From Chloroflexota bacterium (GTDB lineage Bacteria; Chloroflexota; Dehalococcoidia; GIF9; UBA5629): 64,000 nucleotides of DNA. Positions within the stretch are counted from its first letter, which is position 1. Each line of letters begins with the position of its first letter. The notes beneath the pieces were generated by a model. It was given only the letters and a program-made list of their open reading frames with translations. It did not search any database and was not told where the DNA came from. The stretch spans positions 62,001 to 126,000 of the forward strand of contig VGOP01000002.1 in assembly GCA_016875875.1 (NCBI GenBank), given 5' to 3'. Positions 9,492 through 18,608 of the stretch are shown in pieces. The position numbers were made by a program, and so were the translations under genes.

Positions 9492-10094
9492 TTATTGACT
9501 TTTTGTTTGTTGCCATACATATACCAACCGTTGCCCTACAGTAACAAAGCCAAGCACTACCAAAAGCAATAAAGTAATAAGAATGCTGAATTCAAACAAT
9601 TGGTTTAAAAGTAACCCAAGCGCCAATATTATAACTCTCTCAGCCCTGGTAAACAAACCGACGGAGCAGTTTATCCCGAGGCCTTCGGCTCTAGCTCGTA
9701 TGTAGCTGGTGAGCAATGCGCTGATCAAGGCTAGGAAAATAAGCACTATTTCACTAGTGCCTCCAATTCTTAAATATAAAGCCAAAAGACCGAAAAGCAC
9801 TATGGCGTCGGAAATCCGATCGAAAGTGGAGTCTAACAGAGCGCCGAAGCGAGTGGTTTGGTTAGTTAAGCGGGCCAGTGCTCCATCCAGAATGTCGAAT
9901 AATCCGGAGATAAGGACTAGAAATCCGCCGATGAGAAGGTGATTGGTGGCAATAGCACCAGCCGCGATTATGCTTATTGCCAGGGCAAACCAGGTCAATG
10001 TGTTAGGTTTTAGTCGGCTTTTGATTAGGATTGTTTTTAGCGGCTCAGCAATGCGTCGAGCAGCTATTTTTCTGAATTCAGCTAAGCTTATCAT
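9492..10094 (-). CDS. CDP-alcohol phosphatidyltransferase
   Basis: Integral membrane enzyme transferring a phosphatidyl group from CDP-diacylglycerol (or a CDP-archaeol-like donor) to an alcohol. The family signature D-G-x2-A-R-x8-G-x3-D-x3-D is complete in LFDILDGALARLTN followed by FGALLDSTFD. The 200 residues have about six hydrophobic segments. The gene lies nine bases after a PimA-like glycosyltransferase and downstream of ino1, so the alcohol is plausibly inositol 3-phosphate (a PI-phosphate synthase role) rather than glycerol phosphate. The substrate choice is inference. Confidence 0.85.
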   Translation of the reverse strand: MISLAEFRKIAARRIAEPLKTILIKSRLKPNTLTWFALAISIIAAGAIATNHLLIGGFLVLISGLFDILDGALARLTNQTTRFGALLDSTFDRISDAIVLFGLLALYLRIGGTSEIVLIFLALISALLTSYIRARAEGLGINCSVGLFTRAERVIILALGLLLNQLFEFSILITLLLLVVLGFVTVGQRLVYVWQQTKSQ

Positions 10095-10103
10095 ATAATG
10101 TTT

Positions 10104-11228
10104 TTACGCACAGCTATCATGCAAGCTGTTATAGTAATCTATAACTTGTCGTGCGATGTTTGGCCAGCTATATTTTTCGGCTTTAATCCTCCCCTTGGCA
10201 CCCATCTTGAGACGCAAGGCTTTGTCATTCACGAGGGATAGCAGGGCGTGAGCCAAAGATTCCTCATCTCGGGGTGGCACAAGCAATCCTTCCTCACCGT
10301 GAGCCAAGACGCTAGCATAGCCTTGAATGTTAGTGGCAACTACTGGTTTTCCGCATGCCATAGCTTCTAGCAAGACTATGCCGAAGCTTTCACCACCGGT
10401 AGCCGGGGCACAGAAAACATCAGCACTGTGATAGTATGAAGGTAGTTCATCGCTGGGAACAAAACCAGTAAAAACCACATTGTCAGTTAGGTCCATGTCC
10501 TCGACCAGTTTTTCATATCTAAGGCGTAACATAATGCCTGGGCCAACTACAATTAGCCGTAAGTTGGGAAAACTGCGCTTTACCTTGGCGCATGCATCGA
10601 GTAAATAGCCTAGGCCCTTTCGCCTTTCAAGCCGACCGACGAAGAGGATGTTTATCTTGCCATCAACGAGTTCTTTCCGCCCAGGGCCGTTAAGACAAAA
10701 GTGTTCGGCATCGATACCATTTGGGATGATATGGTAGTCACCTGGCAGATGCCGACTCACATATTCTAGCGCCGGTTTAGAAACGGCGATTTTGCCATGC
10801 AACCTTGGTAGCCACCTCCTAAAAATAGGTCTGCCTAGCCAGTAGACTCGTGGCTTAGTATGGCAGGCGTGGAAAGTGCCAACATTTATGGATTTCGACT
10901 TAAGGAGGGCGCTTAAACAGAGCATAGGTGTGAAAGGTTCGTGGAGGTGAAGAATATCAAAGTCCTCGTTGGCCAAGATTTCACCCATTTGCGCAGGTAG
11001 CCAGGGGGATACAGGGACTCTGGCGATAGCACCAGCAAATGGGACAGGTAAGGGCTTGCCTATAGGGGTAACCTCTTCTTCGAAGTAGCGGGTTCCTCCT
11101 TTCGGAAAAGGGGCTATTATTTTGACCTTATGCCCATATTGGATGAAGTTATGGGCCAGATAAGCGATGTGGTTGACAACTCCACTTGGGAAGGAATAGT
11201 CGTAGGGGGAAACTAAGCCAATTTTCAC
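10104..11228 (-). CDS. GT4 glycosyltransferase, PimA-like
   Basis: A 374-residue retaining GT-B transferase. The N-terminus MKIGLVSPYDYSFPSGVVNH has the Gly-rich loop and resembles the start of mycobacterial phosphatidylinositol mannosyltransferase PimA. The C-terminal domain has FVGRLERRKG (phosphate-binding Arg/Lys) and the E-x7-E motif in GESFGIVLLEAMACG. Being sandwiched between ino1 and a CDP-alcohol phosphatidyltransferase points to glycosylation of an inositol phospholipid. Sugar donor and acceptor are not proven; an MshA-type inositol-phosphate glycosyltransferase is an alternative. Confidence 0.85.
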   Translation of the reverse strand: MKIGLVSPYDYSFPSGVVNHIAYLAHNFIQYGHKVKIIAPFPKGGTRYFEEEVTPIGKPLPVPFAGAIARVPVSPWLPAQMGEILANEDFDILHLHEPFTPMLCLSALLKSKSINVGTFHACHTKPRVYWLGRPIFRRWLPRLHGKIAVSKPALEYVSRHLPGDYHIIPNGIDAEHFCLNGPGRKELVDGKINILFVGRLERRKGLGYLLDACAKVKRSFPNLRLIVVGPGIMLRLRYEKLVEDMDLTDNVVFTGFVPSDELPSYYHSADVFCAPATGGESFGIVLLEAMACGKPVVATNIQGYASVLAHGEEGLLVPPRDEESLAHALLSLVNDKALRLKMGAKGRIKAEKYSWPNIARQVIDYYNSLHDSCA

Positions 11229-11271
11229 TGCTGTTGCTGCCCTATTTTGGCAAATCTGAGAGTTGCGTTGC

Positions 11272-12399
11272 CTAACTTTCCTTTGCCTTCTCGTTGACTA
11301 TCTCAGGGAGGCAAATTGGTGTTTGTTGCTCCTTGCCAGCGATGAAGTTCTCAACTCGTCTTCGGGCTTCATCGTCAGAATATTGGATGGGTGGTGACTT
11401 CATGAAGTAGGCACTAGGAGCTACTATAGTTCCAACTAGACCCCTCTCCATGGCTAATTTGCAACACCTTATGGCATCAATAACTACCCCAGCGGAGTTT
11501 GGACTATCCCATACCTCCATCTTAAGCTCTAAATTGAGGGGGACGTCACCAAAGGTGCAACCTTCCATTTTAATGTAACAGAACTTACGGTCGGCTAGCC
11601 ATGGCACGTAGTCGCTGGGGCCGACATAGATGTTTTCGGGCTCAATCTCATAATCTAGCTGGGAGGTGACGGCATTAGTTTTGGAAATTTTCTTTGACTC
11701 CAGGCGCTCACGTTCCAGCATGTTATAGAAATCAGTATTGCCGCCAAAGTTAAGCTGATAAGTTCTTTCCAGCTTGACTCCACGGTCACGAAATAGCCTT
11801 GTTAATACGCGATGGGTAATTGTAGCTCCGACCTGAGATTTGATGTCGTCACCGATAATTGATAATCCTGCCTCGGCGAAGCGTTTATACCAGTACGGTT
11901 CACGAGCAATGAAGACTGGTATGCAGTTAATAAAGCCACAGCCAGCAGCCAGTACTTGCTCTATGTACCACTTGGTTGCCTCCTCACTTCCCACTGGCAG
12001 AAAATTTACCACCACGTCTGTTTTTGTTTCTTTAAGAATGCTAACAATATTAGCTGTAGACCCTGATGACTTTGTGATTATTTGCGACAAATATTTCCCT
12101 AACCCATCATGGGTCATGCCTCGAGTTACCTTGACCCCTGTGTTAGGTACATCGCAAAACTTAAAAGTATTATTAGGTCGAGTGAAAATGGCTTCGGCTA
12201 GATCCTTACCGACTTTATTTTTATCTATGTCAAAGGCAGCTACGAAGTTGATATTGCCTATATGGTAGCCGCCAAGATTAATATGCATTAGCCCGGGCAC
12301 AAATTCACCTTCTTTGGTTTTTCTATAGTAATGGACGCCCTGAACAAGCGAAGAGGCACAATTGCCGACACCTATTATAGCAACATTTATTTTTCCCAT
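11272..12399 (-). CDS. ino1: Inositol-3-phosphate synthase
   Basis: Converts glucose 6-phosphate to 1D-myo-inositol 3-phosphate with internal NAD+ redox cycling. The 375 residues start [21 protein letters not shown], the Rossmann loop. [11 protein letters not shown] motif and a KSSGSTAN segment are characteristic of the shorter bacterial/archaeal enzymes. It is the first of three co-directional genes (ino1, GT4, phosphatidyltransferase) with small gaps. Only a weak AGAGAGG stretch precedes the ATG. The family call is secure. Confidence 0.93.
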   Translation of the reverse strand: MGKINVAIIGVGNCASSLVQGVHYYRKTKEGEFVPGLMHINLGGYHIGNINFVAAFDIDKNKVGKDLAEAIFTRPNNTFKFCDVPNTGVKVTRGMTHDGLGKYLSQIITKSSGSTANIVSILKETKTDVVVNFLPVGSEEATKWYIEQVLAAGCGFINCIPVFIAREPYWYKRFAEAGLSIIGDDIKSQVGATITHRVLTRLFRDRGVKLERTYQLNFGGNTDFYNMLERERLESKKISKTNAVTSQLDYEIEPENIYVGPSDYVPWLADRKFCYIKMEGCTFGDVPLNLELKMEVWDSPNSAGVVIDAIRCCKLAMERGLVGTIVAPSAYFMKSPPIQYSDDEARRRVENFIAGKEQQTPICLPEIVNEKAKES

Positions 12400-12450
12400 A
12401 ACTGTTTCCTCTCTGTATTTCTAATGTACCACTGGCGATGACACTCTATT

Positions 12451-13359
12451 CTATCCCCTTGGTTTGGGGATAATCATCTTGGGTGACCTAACTAATAATA
12501 TGGGCATTCTGGCACCGTGTAACACCTTGTCGGCTATGCTACCTAATACCCACCTAGCAAGACCCGTTCGACCATGGGTTGACATGGCTATCAAGCTAAC
12601 CCTTTTATCATCGGCATATTCTACTATTTTGTCAGCGGAGTCACCAGTGACCACTTCGTATGTGGATATAATGCCCTTGCCGTTTAGTCTTTCAGCGATG
12701 TTCTTCAGATAATCTTCGCCAGCATCACACATGGCTTTGACAAACTTTCTCCAGTCCGGACCACCGAGTAAACTGGCCTCTACTGTTCCGGGTGGTGAGA
12801 CAACCTGGAGCAAGCTGATCGGATCTCCCGAATTTGTAGCTAGTGTTTCGGCGTAAGGTAGGGCTGCTTCACCAATGTCTGAGCCATCTAAAGGTGCAAG
12901 TATTCTGTGAAGAAAGTGTAGCTTTCCAGCAGTCGCGGTTTTACTGGGTCGTTTGCTTCGAACAAGCAGAACCGGGGCTGTAGCTTCACTTATCACCTTT
13001 TCAGCTACGCTTCCCATCCACCAACGCGTGACACCGCTTCGCCCATGTGTGGCCATGATGATCAAATCAATTCCATTTTCTACGGCAAAATCAAGGATTT
13101 TGTCCGCTGCAATACCATAATGGATCACCGGTTCAGCTTTGATATTGTCGCTGTGTAGACCACTTGCGATTCTGTTTATGTAATCTTCAAGGAGGCGGTT
13201 TACACGGCGTGTCCTTCTGCCGATGCCCACACCTAAAATGTGCACGTTGGAACCAAATCTTGGCGCTAGGTCTCTAAGGTAAGGAAGTACACTTTCAGCC
13301 TCCCCAGAACCGTCTAAAGGAACTAAGATCTCCTGCAGTTTAAACATCCTATTCGCCAT
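12451..13359 (-). CDS. Tandem universal stress protein (UspA x2)
   Basis: Two UspA domains in 302 residues. The first starts ILVPLDGSGEAESV and has the nucleotide-binding GRSGVTRWWMGSVAEKV segment. The second starts ILAPLDGSDIGEAA and has GRTGLARWVLGSIADKV. Both keep the G-x2-G-x9-GS ATP-binding pattern. The start used here is ATG 13359; ATG 13347 (residue 5) would also fit and would leave a more usual leader, because the promoter lies only 12 bases before 13359. Role in stress survival is general family knowledge. A second tandem Usp lies at 30881-31753. Confidence 0.93.
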   Translation of the reverse strand: MANRMFKLQEILVPLDGSGEAESVLPYLRDLAPRFGSNVHILGVGIGRRTRRVNRLLEDYINRIASGLHSDNIKAEPVIHYGIAADKILDFAVENGIDLIIMATHGRSGVTRWWMGSVAEKVISEATAPVLLVRSKRPSKTATAGKLHFLHRILAPLDGSDIGEAALPYAETLATNSGDPISLLQVVSPPGTVEASLLGGPDWRKFVKAMCDAGEDYLKNIAERLNGKGIISTYEVVTGDSADKIVEYADDKRVSLIAMSTHGRTGLARWVLGSIADKVLHGARMPILLVRSPKMIIPKPRG

Positions 13360-13371
13360 CTTCTTTAGTTG

Positions 13372-13400
13372 ATTATAGCGTATGCTCTTGCTTAAGACAA
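13372..13400 (-). promoter_or_regulatory. Promoter of the tandem Usp gene
   Basis: On the minus strand TTGTCT (13395-13400) and a perfect TATAAT (13372-13377) are separated by exactly 17 bases. Predicted transcription would start around 13365, almost at the ATG at 13359, so the message is nearly leaderless or translation uses the ATG at 13347. Confidence 0.7.
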
Positions 13401-13423
13401 AGCCTTTGTGGTATTTTTGAAAG

Positions 13424-14089
13424 GTGCTTTATGACTTTCACACCCACACTTTTTATAGCGATGGTATTTTATCACCGATCGAACTAATCCGTCGTGCTCT
13501 TGTCAAAGGCTATTCAGCTGTTGCTATTACCGACCATGTAGCCCTTGGCTCACTTAGCAGGGTAATCAAGGAAATAAGTGATGATTGCGCTCTAGCCAGA
13601 GCTTATTGGGACATCCTAGCCATTCCCGGTGTAGAACTTACTCATATTCCGCCTCAGGCTATCTCTGAGGTGGCTAAGAGAGCCAAAGAAATAGGGGCTT
13701 GGCTAGTAGTGGTGCACGGCGAAACACCTGTAGAACCAGTAGAGAAAGGCACTAACCTTGCCGCTGTCCAATCTCCCTACGTTGATATCTTGGCCCACCC
13801 AGGCCTGATAACACCTGAAGAAGCCTCTATTGCATCCCGAAATAATATCTTTATTGAACTCACAGCTCGAAGAGGACATTCTACAGCCAATGCTCATGTT
13901 GCTTCAGTAAGCCAAAAAGCAAAAGCAAGACTTATAGTTAGCTCTGATGCTCACGATGAAAATGACTTACTGACGCCGACCTCAGTGGAGTCTATCCTTC
14001 ATCAGGCAAACATAAACCCGCGGCAACGCCCACAAATTATTGACCGCAACCCCCTGCTTTTAATTGAGAAAGTTAACAAGTCGTCTTGA
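13424..14089 (+). CDS. PHP-domain histidinol-phosphatase-type hydrolase
   Basis: A 221-residue metal-dependent phosphoesterase of the PHP superfamily. The metal-binding signatures are in order: DFHTHTFYSDG at the N-terminus, AITDH near residue 38, VVHGETPVEP mid-protein, DILAHPG, and SSDAHDEND near the C-terminus. The start codon is GTG at 13424. It is divergent from the Usp gene and convergent with the small zinc-ribbon gene. Substrate is unknown; stand-alone proteins of this type include histidinol phosphatases and nucleotide/oligonucleotide phosphatases. Confidence 0.88.
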   Translation: MLYDFHTHTFYSDGILSPIELIRRALVKGYSAVAITDHVALGSLSRVIKEISDDCALARAYWDILAIPGVELTHIPPQAISEVAKRAKEIGAWLVVVHGETPVEPVEKGTNLAAVQSPYVDILAHPGLITPEEASIASRNNIFIELTARRGHSTANAHVASVSQKAKARLIVSSDAHDENDLLTPTSVESILHQANINPRQRPQIIDRNPLLLIEKVNKSS

Positions 14090-14114
14090 AGCTCTGGCTA
14101 AAGATATAGATGTA

Positions 14115-14258
14115 TTAGCCCTTGCCAATTCGGAAAACCTTGGTTCCACAGGATGGACAATTTCCACGTGTTGCTGGTCTCTTGTTCTTCAAGGTAACGC
14201 TCTGCGGGTTCTTCATCTCCACTTTCTTCCGGCATTTGAAACAATACGCCTGTGCCAT
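14115..14258 (-). CDS. DUF5679-type zinc ribbon protein
   Basis: A 47-residue gene. An excellent AAGGAGGTG ribosome binding site lies about five bases before the ATG at 14258. The product starts MAQAYCFKCRKKVEM and ends CPSCGTKVFRIGKG, giving two CxxC knuckles for one zinc and a strongly basic middle. This pattern matches the small DUF5679 zinc ribbons, which sometimes occur fused to topoisomerases. A strong dedicated promoter precedes it. Function is unknown; nucleic-acid binding is a guess from charge and fold. Confidence 0.88.
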   Translation of the reverse strand: MAQAYCFKCRKKVEMKNPQSVTLKNKRPATRGNCPSCGTKVFRIGKG

Positions 14259-14286
14259 GTCTTTCACCTCCTTTCATCAAAGCTGA

Positions 14287-14315
14287 ATCATATCTATTAT
14301 AATACAGACTGTCAA
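14287..14315 (-). promoter_or_regulatory. Strong promoter of the DUF5679 gene
   Basis: Minus-strand TTGACA (perfect, 14310-14315) and TATGAT (14287-14292) with a 17-base spacer. The start would lie near 14280, giving a leader of about 22 bases that contains the AGGAGGT site. It is one of the best promoters in the window, for a gene of only 47 codons. Confidence 0.8.
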
Positions 14316-14422
14316 GACCCTTGTGGTAAAATCCTCAAACTGCATAAAAATGGCCTTCAGCTCAAATACGTGAGTTAGTGGGCAATGCGGCTTATCGTTA
14401 GCTCGTTCTGGAAGAGGCTAGT

Positions 14423-17400
14423 CTATCTAAGTGCCTTTTGGGCCTCTTTGCTGCAGAATTTTACGATTTCAGCAAAACCGTTGATCCTTGCCAAATTATT
14501 GGTTTCGGGGAAGCCGTCATATGTGAGGCTGATCCAGGGCTTCTGATATACAGTGCTGAACTTTTCTGCCATTGCAGCCACGATTCCCCCAGGCATGCAG
14601 CCGTGAGGCATTACAGATATGACCCCGGAAAATTTGGGATCCTTTGCCCAGTCGATTCCGCTGCCTATACTCAGAACTGCCTCGCTGCCGCATTTAGTGG
14701 AAAAATACTGACTTGTTAGCCCTAGTATTTTAGAAGTAGGAGGCTCTTTTGAATCCAAAAGGTTACCGCAATTGGCGGCTATGAAGTGTTCATCGTGCTC
14801 CTGAATTCGCTTTTTTATGTAGCTGGTTATGATTTTCTTGAGTTTCCGATCCAGTATGGCATCCTCGAGATGCCTGTAGTAGGTGTATTTGAGCCATTCA
14901 CTCATTGGGGAAACTATGACTTCAAGGCCTGCATCTTCGCATATCTTCACGAGGTTATTGTTGCTGAATCTGTTGGACCGCAAGTATATCTCGCCGTTGA
15001 TGCCGACCAGTGGTTTTCTGGGCTGGCCGGAGTCGATGATAGACCTGAATTCAGCGGTCGCCTGTTGCAGAATATCATCAGGGGTTTCTTTCTTACAAAC
15101 AAGGTTTTTAATCTGGCTTGCGTACTCCTCGAAAAGCCTATCTGCTAATCCGGCATATCTTTCATAGGGGCGAGTACGCCAGAGGAGTCTTTCCAGGCAG
15201 TCTACAGCGACGATTCCTTTCCATGCTAGCCGCTCAAAATCAGGGCTGAGGTTAATATCTCTATAGGCATTGTTTGACACCGTGGTGTGAATTGGAAGGT
15301 CGAAACCGATATCCTTCAATAGCTTCATCTGTTCTATTGCGTATTTGCCAAAGCGGCATGGGCCGTATGCTCCAGCAGTAAACCCCTCAAAGTTTTTTAG
15401 GTTGGCATTATTCTTGTGACAGAATCTTATGAAGTCGCCTAAAGTTATACGATATGGCAAACATTCTGTGCCTGATGTTAGCTGGTTGCTAAAGAGGAGG
15501 TTTTGTTCGTCTGGCTCGGGGAGCACGATTGCCGTGGCCCCACAGGCCTCCATTGCAGCGCCTATAACCTCGACATGAGGTGACATTCTCGGAATGATAA
15601 ATGTCTTCTGTGGGCTAATGAGTGTAGATGTTCCTCTGTAAATATCTTTGTGCCGGGTTTCAGGTTGTTTAGCAGAGCGGGCGAATCCATTCACGGTATC
15701 CACAAAAGCTTCGAGGCGGGTAACTATGCCGGCCTCAGCCGCGTGCTCGTCAATTTCTAGCTGCCCCAGAGGCTTAGTTCTCATTATATCTTCAACAATT
15801 CTGAGTATGAATGAGTTTGGACCACAGCCGAAGTTTGTCAGTACTAGCCCATATAGCTGCGCATCTGATGCTACTATAGCAGCACCAGCTATGTGTTTGC
15901 CTTCACAGGACCAGTACGGGCGGTCTGAGTATTCCTTAGGATTTACTGAATCAAGAGGCAGGAAGTCGAGCGGTATAGGCACTACATCAAGCTGCGCAAG
16001 CTTTTCGGCTATACCGAGGTTGGCCCCCGAATCCTGCGACATATAGGACCTAGCAAAAAGAACCACGCCTAGCTGGTCGCTTTTATGTAGTTTTTTTAAG
16101 AGCTTCCTGCCAAGAGCTGCTTTATCCGCCTCAAATCGCTGCTGTGCTTTAATGCTGGCAAGGGCTGCCTTCTTGCCTTCGCTTTTGCTAAATCCCAATT
16201 TCACGGCAACGTCTGCGAGATTGCTTATTGCGTCAGCATAACCGCGACTGAAGTCTAGTATAGGTATCAAAAGTCGTTCTCCGAGGTCCAGAGCTTCACG
16301 TGTTATAAATGGGGACGCTTGAATAAGAGGACAAGCATATTTCTGGTTTTCGTCTCCTTCTTTCTTGCCTAGTCGGGTAGTACATGGATAGAGGATATAA
16401 TCGACGTCTGTAAAGCTGGCCAAATGACCGTGGAGAAGCTTGAGAGGGAAACAACTGTCGGTGTAACTTAGCTCAACCGCCCTCTCCATTATTTCCTTGG
16501 TGGTCTTACTGGAAATGGTGACCTTTACATTAAGTGTGTTTAGAAAAGCGATGAGCAGCGGTGCATAGTCATATATCAATAGTGCCCTAGGTATTCCCAC
16601 TGATGGACCAGAACCGGAATCCCCCCGATATTCTCGGAAGAGCAACTTTTCGCGCTCATCAAAGAAGGTTTTAATTTTTCCTTGGCTGATGGTGCTGTCG
16701 TAACGGTCGCACCTGCTGCCATAGAAAGTGGGTTTCTCATTAGGCACCTGCATGCGGGTGATGGTGCAATTATTTTCACATCCTTTACAGGTGAATGTAG
16801 AAAGAGTGCACTCGCTATCTATGACATTCTGGAATCCTTTGAATTTTGATTCTTGTCCAGACGTATGTTCTTTTGCCAGTAGCGCAGCACCTATGGCACC
16901 ACTGATTTCCTTATGTTCCGCTACAATCAGGTTTTTGTCTTTAAGCTGCTCATGAAATGCAGAGACAACAGCTTGGTTGTAGAATACAGCTCCGGTGAGG
17001 ATAATTTTATTTCCCAGTTTTTTGTTGCCGACTACTTTGGATAGGTAATTTTTGGCTATGGAGTTGGCAAGGCTAGCTGTGATTACTTCGAGTGGCACAC
17101 CTTCCTGTTGGACTGAAGCTACTGCTTGCCCCATGAAGGCAGCGCATCTTGTACCTAGGTCAATAGTGTGTGGTGCCATGAAGGCTAGATTGGAGAAATC
17201 ACCGTTGCTTACCGAAACGCCGAGCATTTCAGCCAACTCATCAATAAAGCTTCCAGTTCCGGCGGCACATGCCTTGTTCATTTGATAGTCGACGACGACG
17301 CCATTCCTTTTTATGACAAGCTTTGAATCTTGGCCACCGATCTCAATAATATCCGCTTCTGGCTCTATTTCTGAGGCGGCTCTGGCTTGTGTGGTGATTT

Positions 17401-18559
17401 CGTTCTTTATCAAATCTGCCCCGATGAGGCTGCCGATAAGGTATCTGCCGGAGCCGGTAATGCCGACACCAGCTATTTTGACCCTGTCCGCTCCGTTCCG
17501 AAGCAGGCTTTTAAAGACCCTTTTGACTGCGTCAACAGGTCTTCCAGCAGTCATGAGGTAATGTTTCGTCAGTACAGTTTTGCTAGACTCGTCTAGAATC
17601 ACCGCCTTGGTGCTTGTAGAACCAACATCAACCCCTAGATGACCAGTGCATGGGCGCTCTATTTGCTGAATTAATCTGCTGTCCTGGAATGCGGCAAGTT
17701 CTAGCTTGGGTATTTTGAAATAGTGCTGCTGGGCATCAATTTCTGGTAACTCGGTTACAAGCGAACTCTTTCCTATCGAAAGTAAAGCTGCTCCCAGAGC
17801 CTCAATGTGAAGGTAGTTTTTTGGGACGGTCACTTCCACAGGATACCCATTCCTTTCAGACAGTACATCAATAAGAGACTTTACTATTGCATTATTAGCC
17901 GAAACACCACCAACGAAGTAAGCTGGTTCCTTAAAAGCCCCTTTCTTGAGAGAGGCGACCATCCGAGCAACGCTTTCGCAGAGTGCATAGAGCATTGCTT
18001 CAATTGGGACACCCTTTTGCTGTAGATGGATCAGGTCGGTTTTAGCAAAGACGCTGCACCGGGCAGCTATTCTGGGTGGACTACTCTCGCATTTAAGTGC
18101 TAGGCTAGCAAATTCGTCCATACTGATGCCGAGCCTGTATGCCTGCTGTTCAAGGAACCTTCCAGTGCCTGCGGCACAAAGAGGATTTGATGCTACCTTC
18201 CATGGCTTTCCCAGCCCATCCTCCAGCTGTATGACAATGGAACTCTGGCCACCAATTTGTATGATGGTTTTGGCGTCAGGATGGCAGTGAAGGAGTCCTG
18301 AGGCAATCGATAGCGAACTGCTGTACTCCGACCAATTGAATTCTTCTGGGATTACGGTTTTGCCAGAGCCGGATATACCAGCACTGACAATCTGGCCAAG
18401 ATTTACTTTCTCACTTAAACGGGTGATGAGCGAGTTAACTGCGACCTTGGGGCTCGAGATTATCTTTTCGGTATCAAGTTTTATGATGCTGCCATGAGCA
18501 TCTGTCAATGCCAGCTTAACATTGACGGAGCCGACGTCTAATCCAAGAACATACCCCAT
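14423..18559 (-). CDS. Acyl-CoA dehydratase activase fusion (two ASKHA domains, DUF2229, HgdB-like)
   Basis: A 1378-residue protein of the 2-hydroxyacyl-CoA dehydratase/benzoyl-CoA reductase activator group. ASKHA domain 1 starts LGLDVGSVNVK with Cys128 in CAAGTGRF and Cys168 in ARCSVF. ASKHA domain 2 starts LGVDVGSTSTK near residue 308 and again has CAAGTGSF and TRCAAF, so each unit keeps both Cys that hold the inter-subunit 4Fe-4S cluster. Next come a DUF2229 domain (GIPRALLIYDYAPL) and a region resembling the dehydratase component (near YGPCRFGKYA). Activators of this kind use ATP to drive low-potential electron transfer. No dehydratase alpha/beta or electron-donor genes are adjacent, so the target is unknown. 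Confidence 0.9.
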   Translation of the reverse strand: MGYVLGLDVGSVNVKLALTDAHGSIIKLDTEKIISSPKVAVNSLITRLSEKVNLGQIVSAGISGSGKTVIPEEFNWSEYSSSLSIASGLLHCHPDAKTIIQIGGQSSIVIQLEDGLGKPWKVASNPLCAAGTGRFLEQQAYRLGISMDEFASLALKCESSPPRIAARCSVFAKTDLIHLQQKGVPIEAMLYALCESVARMVASLKKGAFKEPAYFVGGVSANNAIVKSLIDVLSERNGYPVEVTVPKNYLHIEALGAALLSIGKSSLVTELPEIDAQQHYFKIPKLELAAFQDSRLIQQIERPCTGHLGVDVGSTSTKAVILDESSKTVLTKHYLMTAGRPVDAVKRVFKSLLRNGADRVKIAGVGITGSGRYLIGSLIGADLIKNEITTQARAASEIEPEADIIEIGGQDSKLVIKRNGVVVDYQMNKACAAGTGSFIDELAEMLGVSVSNGDFSNLAFMAPHTIDLGTRCAAFMGQAVASVQQEGVPLEVITASLANSIAKNYLSKVVGNKKLGNKIILTGAVFYNQAVVSAFHEQLKDKNLIVAEHKEISGAIGAALLAKEHTSGQESKFKGFQNVIDSECTLSTFTCKGCENNCTITRMQVPNEKPTFYGSRCDRYDSTISQGKIKTFFDEREKLLFREYRGDSGSGPSVGIPRALLIYDYAPLLIAFLNTLNVKVTISSKTTKEIMERAVELSYTDSCFPLKLLHGHLASFTDVDYILYPCTTRLGKKEGDENQKYACPLIQASPFITREALDLGERLLIPILDFSRGYADAISNLADVAVKLGFSKSEGKKAALASIKAQQRFEADKAALGRKLLKKLHKSDQLGVVLFARSYMSQDSGANLGIAEKLAQLDVVPIPLDFLPLDSVNPKEYSDRPYWSCEGKHIAGAAIVASDAQLYGLVLTNFGCGPNSFILRIVEDIMRTKPLGQLEIDEHAAEAGIVTRLEAFVDTVNGFARSAKQPETRHKDIYRGTSTLISPQKTFIIPRMSPHVEVIGAAMEACGATAIVLPEPDEQNLLFSNQLTSGTECLPYRITLGDFIRFCHKNNANLKNFEGFTAGAYGPCRFGKYAIEQMKLLKDIGFDLPIHTTVSNNAYRDINLSPDFERLAWKGIVAVDCLERLLWRTRPYERYAGLADRLFEEYASQIKNLVCKKETPDDILQQATAEFRSIIDSGQPRKPLVGINGEIYLRSNRFSNNNLVKICEDAGLEVIVSPMSEWLKYTYYRHLEDAILDRKLKKIITSYIKKRIQEHDEHFIAANCGNLLDSKEPPTSKILGLTSQYFSTKCGSEAVLSIGSGIDWAKDPKFSGVISVMPHGCMPGGIVAAMAEKFSTVYQKPWISLTYDGFPETNNLARINGFAEIVKFCSKEAQKALR

Positions 18560-18608
18560 TTGTCCAGTGTGGTTGCGCAGGTCAGTTTGAGGAAGCCCCG
18601 GCTAGTTC

